Shown here in pieces: positions 41,064 to 48,970 of a stretch of 49,305 bases of DNA. Every line of letters begins with the position of its first letter. Positions within the stretch are counted from its first letter, which is position 1. Below the pieces are notes generated by a model, which did no database searches, had not been told where the DNA came from, and worked only from the letters and a program-made list of their open reading frames with translations. This DNA comes from a virus: positions 1 to 49,305 of the IMG/VR virus record IMGVR_UViG_3300001351_000015. One strand, 5' to 3'. The translations under genes and the position numbers were made by a program.

Positions 41064-41096
41064 TATATAAATTTATAGGTTGTTGTATTTAGTCAA
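41064..41096 (-). promoter_or_regulatory. candidate promoter for the downstream replication genes
   Basis: On the - strand, TTGACT (41091-41096) is followed by TATAAATTTATA (41066-41077), an AT-rich palindrome. No spacing gives a good consensus pair (13 bases to TATAAA; 21 to TATATA), so the promoter is tentative. It lies in the only gap between the SNF2 gene and the 194-residue gene. Confidence 0.3.
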
Positions 41097-41101
41097 GTGT
41101 A

Positions 41102-42526
41102 TTAATCTGTAATCTGTGAAATCATATCCATCTTATCTACTACAGCAGATAGGATACGACTATCAAGAGATCCAGCGTGGACAAGGTACTGAATAAGGAC
41201 GGGGTTAACCGCACCTATCCTATGTATCCTGTCCTCTGCCTGAACATTCTCAGCCGGTACATAACTGGCTTCGACTATCATGCAGGTATCAGCTTGTGTT
41301 AGTGTAAGACCTACACCAGCTGCAACTATAGAGCCTACGAATACTCGAAGGTCTCCATTCTGAAAGTCCTCTACTACTTCATTCTTTAATGCATCGTTCA
41401 TTCCTCCATAATATTTAGATGCTTTGATTCCTAGTTTGTTAAGTTGATCAGTCAACTCTTCTACTACTTCTCGATGGTGAGCGAACAGTACTAACTTGTT
41501 AGGTAATACTCCTAGCTCTTCCATCTCTTTTATATAAGCCATCACTGGTTTGATCTTAGATAATCCAAGGCGCTTTCGGATCTCATGAACATCAGGAAGT
41601 TTCATCTTCGCCATCTGTTCCATAGCTCTTACTGCCCACTTCAAATCACTATCGCTTTCTAGTGTGTCTATATCCATTGCCTTCATCAGTTGTTTGTTAG
41701 CTACTGATGATGTGGTATTTGATTCTAACTCTATCACCTGCCTTCTCTTAGGTGGTAGTTGGTGTAGAACTTTCTTCTTTAATCTTCGTAGCATAACACC
41801 GGGCTTACCACCTGTGCCATCCACTAGCTTAGACCTTAGCTCTGGTAGGTTCTTAGCACCAACAGCTTTGTACCTACCGAAGTTATCCATGTGAGCGTCA
41901 CAATATCTCTGCTCGAATGCTGTCTTAGCAGGCCATGAGTCCATGTCTAAGTGTCGTATCATTGGGAAGATATCTGAAGGCTTGTTCAGTATGGGTGTGC
42001 CACTCATCATGACAATGTAATCACCTTGGATACCTAAGTTCTTTACCCATGTAAACTTACCTGTCGGTATGCCCATGTCATCTAGTACATCTTCTCTATA
42101 GATACAGTAGATTAAGTTCTTACCTCTCAATGATTTAGCACCACCCTTCAGAGCATGGCACTCATCAAATGCAACCAGCCCCCACTTCCTGTTAAGCACT
42201 CCTACTCTCTGCTTACCTTTAGGTGGTGGTTTGTTTTGTGAATCTCTGGTCGCTTGTTGATAGCTCATGAAATGTAAGGGGCAGTCAGTTGGCCCACCCC
42301 ACATGGTCCACTCCTTAGCCCAGTTAGTTCTAAGAGAGGCGGGGCATATAATAAGTATGCCTTTCTTTCTTAGTGTCGGAGGCATAGCCTTGGCTGCGCA
42401 AATTACTTGAGCTGTCTTACCTAGTCCGGGGTCATCACCTAAGAATAACTTGGGTTGTCTTAAGATCCTATCCACCCCATCCTTCTGGTAGTCCATCAGA
42501 TCGTTGTAGCCTAGACTAGAACTCAT
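41102..42526 (-). CDS. SNF2-family DNA helicase/translocase
   Basis: A 474-residue superfamily 2 ATPase. Motif I is DDPGLGKT (31-38), motif II DECH (121-124), motif III MSGTP (174-178), and motif VI QAEDRIHRIGAVNP lies near the end, with RIHRIG as in SNF2/SMARCAL1-type proteins. It uses ATP to move along duplex DNA and can remodel or anneal forks; phage members usually sit with DUF2815, DUF2800 and polymerase genes, as here. Its start overlaps the preceding ssDNA-binding protein gene by 11 bases. Confidence 0.9.
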   Translation of the reverse strand: MSSSLGYNDLMDYQKDGVDRILRQPKLFLGDDPGLGKTAQVICAAKAMPPTLRKKGILIICPASLRTNWAKEWTMWGGPTDCPLHFMSYQQATRDSQNKPPPKGKQRVGVLNRKWGLVAFDECHALKGGAKSLRGKNLIYCIYREDVLDDMGIPTGKFTWVKNLGIQGDYIVMMSGTPILNKPSDIFPMIRHLDMDSWPAKTAFEQRYCDAHMDNFGRYKAVGAKNLPELRSKLVDGTGGKPGVMLRRLKKKVLHQLPPKRRQVIELESNTTSSVANKQLMKAMDIDTLESDSDLKWAVRAMEQMAKMKLPDVHEIRKRLGLSKIKPVMAYIKEMEELGVLPNKLVLFAHHREVVEELTDQLNKLGIKASKYYGGMNDALKNEVVEDFQNGDLRVFVGSIVAAGVGLTLTQADTCMIVEASYVPAENVQAEDRIHRIGAVNPVLIQYLVHAGSLDSRILSAVVDKMDMISQITD

Positions 42527-43016
42527 CTTCTTCCCCTGCTCCCATCATCACACCATTGAGGTATAATGATATACCTTTCTTCGTCACCTTGTTAGATCCC
42601 ATAGTGCCATTAGGCATACGGAAAGAAACTTCCTCAGTCTTAGAGAAGAACATAGGTCTGAGGTTAACACTGACACCCATGTTCTCACTGAGTATAGTAG
42701 GTTTAACCCTTGCCTTATCAGCATCTAGTACAGGTGGTTGCTTCCTTGAGTTAGCTTTGATATGTACTAACCCATCAGTATCATTAACCTTCCAAGGTAT
42801 ATGAAATGGTTTCACTCCCTTGTTGTTCTGATCAAGTAACCTTTGTATGATTCCTTGAAGTGCAGCCCATGATTTATTGTTAGCTCCTACTGTATAGTAC
42901 AGCGAGTACCTATCATATTTATCAGGGGTGGTAATGAATAGTGTGCTTATCGTACCACCACTTAAGATAACTGATGGTCCATAGATGTTAGTGTTGTCTG
43001 GCTTTGAGTTGTTCAT
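42516..43016 (-). CDS. second DUF2815-like ssDNA-binding protein
   Basis: A 166-residue protein sharing the build of the DUF2815 protein at 38590-39210: a middle with NKSWAALQGIIQRLL and KPFHIPWKVND, then KKGISLYLNGVMM, which matches KGITIYLNAMQF of the other. It ends with an acidic GEEDEF tail, again phenylalanine at the last position. It therefore appears to be a diverged paralogue or a shorter family member. It is coupled with the SNF2 gene. Whether it works alone or with the other binding protein is not clear. Confidence 0.65.
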   Translation of the reverse strand: MNNSKPDNTNIYGPSVILSGGTISTLFITTPDKYDRYSLYYTVGANNKSWAALQGIIQRLLDQNNKGVKPFHIPWKVNDTDGLVHIKANSRKQPPVLDADKARVKPTILSENMGVSVNLRPMFFSKTEEVSFRMPNGTMGSNKVTKKGISLYLNGVMMGAGEEDEF

Positions 43017-43674
43017 AAATATATTCCTCCAATATTCTAGTCATAATAAAACTAACAGATACAGGGTACTTATTAATAGTTTCCTTTAAGTCTTTAATAA
43101 GATCATGTGCTGTGATTGTTAGTCGTTTTGTTTTCACACTCCTTAGCTTCCTCATCTTTGTGGAAGCTGTAAAGAATGATGGACTCAAGACACCTTCGTT
43201 GTATAATTCTATAGCGTCTTTCATGTAGGATCTGACTGTCGTATTCTCTATTGCAGCAGTCTCCTTTATAAAGTTAACGTCGTCCTCTGTCATAGTGAGG
43301 TTGACATTCTTCTTGATAGTTCTTTCTTCTCTGATCTCATTGGTCTGTTGACTGATCCATTTACCTAAGCACATACCCATCAGCCTAGACAATGGGATGT
43401 CAATGTGCTTAGCTGCTAGGTAGTAGTCTTGGAAGTCTATAAGATCTATGTTAGTATTGATTCTTCTAAAGCGTTCTTCATTAATAGAAGTGTGGTGCTT
43501 ACCAAACCTCATAGCCCTATCGAATCCATACCTAATCTTCCAAGACATCTCATGTATGTGAACCTTGGCTAACCTCATCATGTCACAGGTGTTATACTTA
43601 CTGAAGATCCTTATGTTATTGTACAGCTTAATGTAAGACCGAGGTACAGATACTGTTGTGATAGCCAGTATCAA
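42988..43674 (-). CDS. protein with two ribbon-helix-helix motifs, 228 aa
   Basis: Two segments match the ribbon-helix-helix pattern of a strand and two helices: KKNVNLTMTEDDVNFIKETA with ENTTVRSYMKDAIELY (about 121-157), and VKTKRLTITAHDLIKDLKET followed by VSVSFIMTRILEEYI (about 180-218). Such motifs bind DNA as dimers in Arc/MetJ-like repressors. The N-terminal 100 residues are basic, with no family recognised. A role as regulator of early genes is likely. The start at a TTG (43674) overlaps the primase-helicase stop; a plain ATG occurs 31 codons later, so the exact start is uncertain. Confidence 0.5.
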   Translation of the reverse strand: MILAITTVSVPRSYIKLYNNIRIFSKYNTCDMMRLAKVHIHEMSWKIRYGFDRAMRFGKHHTSINEERFRRINTNIDLIDFQDYYLAAKHIDIPLSRLMGMCLGKWISQQTNEIREERTIKKNVNLTMTEDDVNFIKETAAIENTTVRSYMKDAIELYNEGVLSPSFFTASTKMRKLRSVKTKRLTITAHDLIKDLKETINKYPVSVSFIMTRILEEYIYEQLKARQH

Positions 43675-46172
43675 AAGTCTTCCCCGTCTGCGGTCAATGC
43701 TTTAAGTGCTACCTCATTAATGGTTACACCTTTCCACATAGACTGACCACCTCTTCTCATCTCACGTTCAGGTACTTGAACTATCCTTAGCTTATTGATG
43801 AAGCCATCCTTAGTACCAGTGTGGCTGATACCTGCATCATCTGCCCAGTCTAACCAAGCACTGTACATATCATCAACAGCAGTCCACTTACCAGCAGTGT
43901 GGGATAGTATGTCATCAGCGAAAGCACCAATAGGATTGAGTGTTCTCTTCATACGGTACACATCTTCGAGTCCTTCCTTCGGCATCATAATATAACCACG
44001 AGATACATAGCTCATGATACCTTCGATGGCCCAGTTAGCTATGCCACTTACCTCACTCAGTAGGATAGAGCCAAGGTCATTACGTCCCGGTCTATCTGGT
44101 GTGTGAAACCTGCGATCAAATCTAAAGGGTAGAAGTCTAGCAAGCAGTGCGTTACCAGAGTCCTTCATCTGTGGTACATCATTACAGATTAACATGAACC
44201 TAGCTGATAGCTTAACTGAATACTGATCTTGAAACTTAGCGTTGATCTGTTGAGGATCACCACCTGATATACTCTTAATAACTTCAAGAGATCTATCACT
44301 TCTACCTGTTGGTTTGTGTGCATCAGGTATTAAAGCTAAGCTCTTACCAACCAGTGGTGCTATGCCATGCTCAGTACTAAGAGAGTTGAGGTTGGTAGTG
44401 GTACAGTTCTGCTTACCTACCAGCTCTTCGATTACATTCTGAATGGTAGACTTACCTGCTCTAGGTACACCATGTAGTATGCCTACCTTGTGCTGACTAG
44501 TATCAGGTATCATCACATGCCCCATCCATTCCTTCAAGGCCAGTGATCTATCACTAGTCTCGCTATCCCATATAGATGCTAAGAACTTACGCCACTCATC
44601 ACACTTAGCATTAGGATCGTAGTCATACCTAAGCTTGATGGTAGTGAACAGGTCAGAGTGGAAAGGTTTAAGGCTGGTAGTTTTGTTACCACCTGTCCTT
44701 AAGTATTCTTCCACATCGAACATGCCATTCTTAAACACGATCAACTTACGTGGGTCACTTGGATATCCAGCCGGTGCTTTACCTGACTTCCAGAAAGGCA
44801 TGGACTGGACAGGATAATACAAGTAGTTCTTTAAGAAGCTCATCATATTTTCTATCGTTGATCTAGTAGCATTCATGAAATGATTCTGTATTACATTCTT
44901 TACTGATGCTTCAGCAACAGGACACCATACATTATCACAGTACATGTAGAAACTTGTATCTAATTTGATGAGGTTGAAGTCACCACCCTCATACTCAGGA
45001 GCATAAGGTGGTTGGAACAACTGCCAGATAGCTGCCATGTTCGGGCTCTCTTTAGGGTTGGGTTGTTCTTCAGGGCACACCATAGCTGAAGCATTGGATA
45101 CACCTGCACCTACCGTAGACCCTGCGTTACCAAACTCATCCTGACTTAGTACGTTACTGTTAATGCCTTGAGCTAATGGGTTAGCTGTTGACTCAGGTTC
45201 AGGTGCTGACTCAGGCTCAAAGCTTTCTGCCTCCTCTACCTTGGCAGCGTTAGCTAACCTGTCTGCCTTAGCTGCTGCACTAGCTTCCTTTCTTCTGCGT
45301 GTCTTCCATATACTAGAGCACATAGCATCCACCTCTTCTTCATCTAGCATAGGGTCACACCTATTCTCATTGATCTCGTTCATGTCATCCATCAGGTTTT
45401 GTAACTGATAGTTGTCATCGAAGTCATGAGTGTGTAGTATCTTACCAGCTATACGACTCAGCTCTTGGTTACGTCCACCTTCAGAGATAGGTTCATCACT
45501 GTATGGATCCACATTGAATAGAGCATGAGGGTTTTCAGCAAACCATTCAGCACCCTTAGATTCCCCATCATACTGAGTCACTGTCTTAACAGGCCAGAAG
45601 TTAGGGTCACATACATAAGCCAGTAATCTAGGTGGCATGTCAGGTGTGTCATCAGCTAAGGTCTCACCGAAATCATTATCATATTTATAAGATGCACCAC
45701 TAGCGTGAACAGTTGGTGGTACTACTAAGTACCTCGGCTCTGCTCCTTCACTGGTGTCAGCTATTAAGTCTACACCTATGTGCATACCACCAATGCTTGA
45801 CATCAGTAGCTTGCCCTCATCTGCTAGATATGGGTGAGTGAAGTAATAATGATTGCCGTTGCCTGTCTTAATACAGATGCCTTCATTAAGTTCTTCCTTC
45901 CATTCCTCGTAGAACTCGGTAGCTTCAGGGTGTTTATAGTCAAGGTCAATTGCAATGATGCCTTGTTCTTTACCAACTATCATGCCGACACCACACCCAC
46001 CGTGGTTGTTGTGTGCATTGTATAAGTTAGTAAGTATCTGGTCTGTTGTTTTGCTAGCACATTTGAACCACCCATTCTTCAGTGGTCGTTTACTTTTATT
46101 TACTAAAGGGAAAAGTTTTCTTCCCTTAGATGCGACAGGTTTCACCTCTGCCTCAAAACTTTCGATGTCCAT
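43671..46172 (-). CDS. primase-helicase (Prim-Pol plus SF3 helicase)
   Basis: An 833-residue replication initiator. The N-terminal half (about 10-190) fits the AEP-type bifunctional primase-polymerase domain: FPLVNKSKRPLKNGW, IIAIDLDYK with D76 and D78, KTGNGNHYYF with H108. A charged linker with alanine/proline stretches (about 295-370) follows. The C-terminal helicase part has GVPRAGKST (568-576), LALIPDAH (612-619) and LICND with an arginine finger in RLLPFRFDRRF (679-689), as in superfamily 3. The ATG has AAGGA ten bases upstream and the ATTATG context. It primes and unwinds DNA for the family A polymerase. Confidence 0.88.
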   Translation of the reverse strand: MDIESFEAEVKPVASKGRKLFPLVNKSKRPLKNGWFKCASKTTDQILTNLYNAHNNHGGCGVGMIVGKEQGIIAIDLDYKHPEATEFYEEWKEELNEGICIKTGNGNHYYFTHPYLADEGKLLMSSIGGMHIGVDLIADTSEGAEPRYLVVPPTVHASGASYKYDNDFGETLADDTPDMPPRLLAYVCDPNFWPVKTVTQYDGESKGAEWFAENPHALFNVDPYSDEPISEGGRNQELSRIAGKILHTHDFDDNYQLQNLMDDMNEINENRCDPMLDEEEVDAMCSSIWKTRRRKEASAAAKADRLANAAKVEEAESFEPESAPEPESTANPLAQGINSNVLSQDEFGNAGSTVGAGVSNASAMVCPEEQPNPKESPNMAAIWQLFQPPYAPEYEGGDFNLIKLDTSFYMYCDNVWCPVAEASVKNVIQNHFMNATRSTIENMMSFLKNYLYYPVQSMPFWKSGKAPAGYPSDPRKLIVFKNGMFDVEEYLRTGGNKTTSLKPFHSDLFTTIKLRYDYDPNAKCDEWRKFLASIWDSETSDRSLALKEWMGHVMIPDTSQHKVGILHGVPRAGKSTIQNVIEELVGKQNCTTTNLNSLSTEHGIAPLVGKSLALIPDAHKPTGRSDRSLEVIKSISGGDPQQINAKFQDQYSVKLSARFMLICNDVPQMKDSGNALLARLLPFRFDRRFHTPDRPGRNDLGSILLSEVSGIANWAIEGIMSYVSRGYIMMPKEGLEDVYRMKRTLNPIGAFADDILSHTAGKWTAVDDMYSAWLDWADDAGISHTGTKDGFINKLRIVQVPEREMRRGGQSMWKGVTINEVALKALTADGEDF

Positions 46173-46367
46173 AATATTAATCCTTCAAATAAAACCTTCA
46201 CATTTGCTAAGAGAAAGAGAGAAGGTGCAACTAACATGCAAGAAATTACACCCCCTCTCTGTCCTCAGCACGGTGGAAGGAAGTCACCGCGTCAACCTCA
46301 GCGCCCTGAGTTGCCCCACTTGCGTGAGCAGGGTCACCCACTTTAGGACGCTAAGTATTTTTACAAG
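46173..46367. other. structured intergenic region before the primase-helicase gene
   Basis: This 195-base gap is the longest in the leftward arm. A GC-rich island at about 46250-46345 contrasts with the surrounding AT-rich sequence and contains two clear hairpins: 46269-46291 (CACGGTG with CACCGCG, one G-U pair) and 46293-46313 (CAACCTCAG with CTGAGTTG, one bulge). A 34-codon open frame with no start context (RPKVGDPAHASG...) crosses the island on the - strand. The AT-rich flank at 46173-46250 leads to the primase-helicase ATG. An RNA element, a small gene or a replication origin are all possible. Confidence 0.5.
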
Positions 46368-47663
46368 CTAGTACTTCATCGGTTCTGAAGCCAATGATAT
46401 TACCTCTCTGTCTCTAAGTCTTTGTAGATCATTCACTGCACTTGCGTATCCATTAATGTATTTAATAAGCCTCGTCTCAAGCTCATGCAATCTAGTATAA
46501 GACGCAGTTAAGAAGATGATTCTTCCTGTCCTCTGCACCTCTAAGATAGTACATCGTCTTTGCTGTGAGACCTCTGTGCAGTACACAAACACTACGTCAT
46601 CCGTATCATTTGAAGTGAACTGCTTGGTTAAATCCTTTCGGCCTTTACCTAATAGTTTTCTTAGCAGTATCTCAGGCATTGACATATGGTAGGTACATCT
46701 CTTACCCCTACCTAGTACAGACCAGAGAGTAGAAGTTTCATCCTCGTGACCAGAGTTAACCCTGTGATTATACATTGGTTGCTCATGGTTTAGTTGGTAT
46801 GCTATGTCAATACCACCCTCAGCTGTATCAATGTGAGATCTCATTGACATGTTATCCTTCAAGCAGAACTCTATTGAATCAGGGTTGCCTAACTTCTTCA
46901 AGCTAATCAAAGCAGTCTTACTAATAGTGAATGCTATCTGACTTACGTGTTCTTTGTTACCACTGTCAGTAATCCTCGTCATCACCATGTCATACAGTGG
47001 CTTGGTATCAAAGGGGTGCATTAAATATATACCATCATGTAAAGACTCTGATATATAGTCAGCACCTAAGTGGATGTTAACATCATTCAGATTTCTTTTA
47101 TTAATCTTCTTCCAAGTAGCGTCATGAGATACGTTGTTATAGTTACTGCTCACTACAGTACTAAGAATGTTTAATAACTTCTCAGGTTTATAGTAAGTGT
47201 GGTAGGCAGAGGTAGGGTAGAACCTATCATCCACTGCCATTTGTTTATCTCGATGCCTGTCTTTATACATGTCAACAGTACGGACACCTGAATCACCAAT
47301 TAATATGTTGAACTCTGTGCTCCCCCTCTGACTACTCTCTAAATCATACTTCATTATCAGTGGCCTGTTACCACTGATAGCTTTCAGTAAAAAAGGGAAC
47401 TGATACCTTGGTATGTAACATGTACTATTTCTTATGATGTCTTTAAATTGTGTGAGTTGTAGCTGTCTTTCTGCAACATCTACTAAATCACGTGGCCCCA
47501 TTACTATGTTATCTGCTATGCTCTCTGTCTGCATCACAATACAGAACTGGTCAGGGTAAGACTTGCATGAGATAACTAACTCGTCACCTTCTATGTAGTA
47601 GTTTAGTTCATATGATTCAGTCTTCACAAACTCATAGAGCATACTGGCTACGCATGTTAACAT
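46368..47663 (-). CDS. unknown protein, 431 aa
   Basis: No family is recognised. The protein is soluble with alternating strands and helices, containing FPFLLKAISGNRPLIMKYD (about 90-110) and a middle region (about 240-300) IAFTISKTALISLKKLGN ... EFCLKDNMSM which loosely recalls the strand-helix-strand order of a sliding-clamp domain. That resemblance is weak. It overlaps the upstream gene by seven bases and has an AAGGAG-type site before the ATG. It lies between the vWA protein and the primase-helicase, so a replication role is plausible. Confidence 0.5.
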   Translation of the reverse strand: MLTCVASMLYEFVKTESYELNYYIEGDELVISCKSYPDQFCIVMQTESIADNIVMGPRDLVDVAERQLQLTQFKDIIRNSTCYIPRYQFPFLLKAISGNRPLIMKYDLESSQRGSTEFNILIGDSGVRTVDMYKDRHRDKQMAVDDRFYPTSAYHTYYKPEKLLNILSTVVSSNYNNVSHDATWKKINKRNLNDVNIHLGADYISESLHDGIYLMHPFDTKPLYDMVMTRITDSGNKEHVSQIAFTISKTALISLKKLGNPDSIEFCLKDNMSMRSHIDTAEGGIDIAYQLNHEQPMYNHRVNSGHEDETSTLWSVLGRGKRCTYHMSMPEILLRKLLGKGRKDLTKQFTSNDTDDVVFVYCTEVSQQRRCTILEVQRTGRIIFLTASYTRLHELETRLIKYINGYASAVNDLQRLRDREVISLASEPMKY

Positions 47664-48967
47664 ACTACCTTCTCCTTTCTAATAAGTTTACAATCTGTTT
47701 CACCTTTGAACCATGAGTGAGGGAAGTCACTGTCTACTGTGAAGTCATGGTCACCTACACATGGAGTGTGTAGTACCAGTGTAGGTATGGTTGGTTTGTC
47801 AGGCCAGTAGATACAGCAATCAGATATGAATACTATACTATCACAGTCAGACTTCTCATAGATCTCATCGAAAGCTGGAGCCATGTTACTACCTCCACCT
47901 CCATTGATAACTATTGAACTTAAATCTAGTTCACCAGCTCCAAAGGATTGAAAGGTTACCTCACCGTCACAAGTTACCAAGTCAATAGCGAATCCCTCTT
48001 GATTAATATCCTCAATCGTTACTAAGCAGTCAGGTAGTTGATCTCTCATTGAACCACTAGTATCAAGGATGATACCTAACTTAGGTCTAGTAATCTTAGA
48101 TCTTCCCGGAGATAAGATACCACCTTGATACCTGCGGTTCATCTTAGTCCAGTCATCTCTATAATCAAAGCCATCATCAGCACCTACAAATTCTCTAACC
48201 TCTGGCTCCCATTCAGTAGGTTCACGGTTACTTCTAGCTATCTCAAGCTCAGCGTTAATACTATTAGCACTCTTACCTGATACACCTCTCTCTTCAGAGT
48301 CTTTCATCTCCTCTTGTAGCTGATGGTTTCTCTGCATCGTAGAAGCTAAGCGGGTAGCTTCACCTGCTTTCTTTTCTATCTCATCTCTCATTGCATTAGC
48401 TTCTGTGTCGTCACCTTCAGGGAACTCAACGTCACTGCCACCTGATCCAGCTTCACCAATGTTACCTTCTTGATCCTCGTCACCTTGGCCTTCACCATCA
48501 CTACTGTTATCACCTTGATCCTCTTCACCAGTTTCTTGGTGTAACTTCTCAGCTACAAACTCCATAGTCTTACCAATGAATCGGTCTTCTCTTACTGCAT
48601 CTTCAGGTACATCTAACCCTACCTTTAATAGCATGTTGTTTACACAGTGGTCCATAGCTAGGTTACATATCTTAGCACCCCACTTACCGACTGCTGCCTT
48701 ACCCCTACGAGCACAGTGAAACAACATGATGTGTCCAATCTCATGAAGGTAGACGAACAAGAACTTGCTGCTGCTTAGACTAGCTGCCCACTTAGGGTTA
48801 AAGAATATCTTCAACCCATTGGTAGCTGCCGTTGGTATATCATCACGAGCCTCCACCTTATAGTAGCGTGAGTAAGCTGTCATGTAAATTAGCTTGGTGT
48901 CCTTAGTCATGGACACCCTAGCTTTATCTACTAGTAATTGTAGTGCTCTATCTTCATAAGATTCCAT
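47657..48967 (-). CDS. metallopeptidase-like protein with vWA domain
   Basis: A 436-residue protein of the DUF2201-like type. The N-terminal domain shows HEIGH (75-79), a zinc-binding motif, with H84 and AMDHCVN (104-110) downstream. An acidic, glycine-rich linker (about 145-195) and a helical region lead to a vWA domain whose metal site is DTSGS (302-306) with GGGGSNMAP further on. Such proteins are normally encoded beside a MoxR-type AAA ATPase and act with it on target complexes, and the cut gene upstream may be that partner. Similar pairs are known in N4-like phages. The start follows TAGGAG. Confidence 0.75.
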   Translation of the reverse strand: MESYEDRALQLLVDKARVSMTKDTKLIYMTAYSRYYKVEARDDIPTAATNGLKIFFNPKWAASLSSSKFLFVYLHEIGHIMLFHCARRGKAAVGKWGAKICNLAMDHCVNNMLLKVGLDVPEDAVREDRFIGKTMEFVAEKLHQETGEEDQGDNSSDGEGQGDEDQEGNIGEAGSGGSDVEFPEGDDTEANAMRDEIEKKAGEATRLASTMQRNHQLQEEMKDSEERGVSGKSANSINAELEIARSNREPTEWEPEVREFVGADDGFDYRDDWTKMNRRYQGGILSPGRSKITRPKLGIILDTSGSMRDQLPDCLVTIEDINQEGFAIDLVTCDGEVTFQSFGAGELDLSSIVINGGGGSNMAPAFDEIYEKSDCDSIVFISDCCIYWPDKPTIPTLVLHTPCVGDHDFTVDSDFPHSWFKGETDCKLIRKEKVVC

Positions 48968-48970
48968 AGC

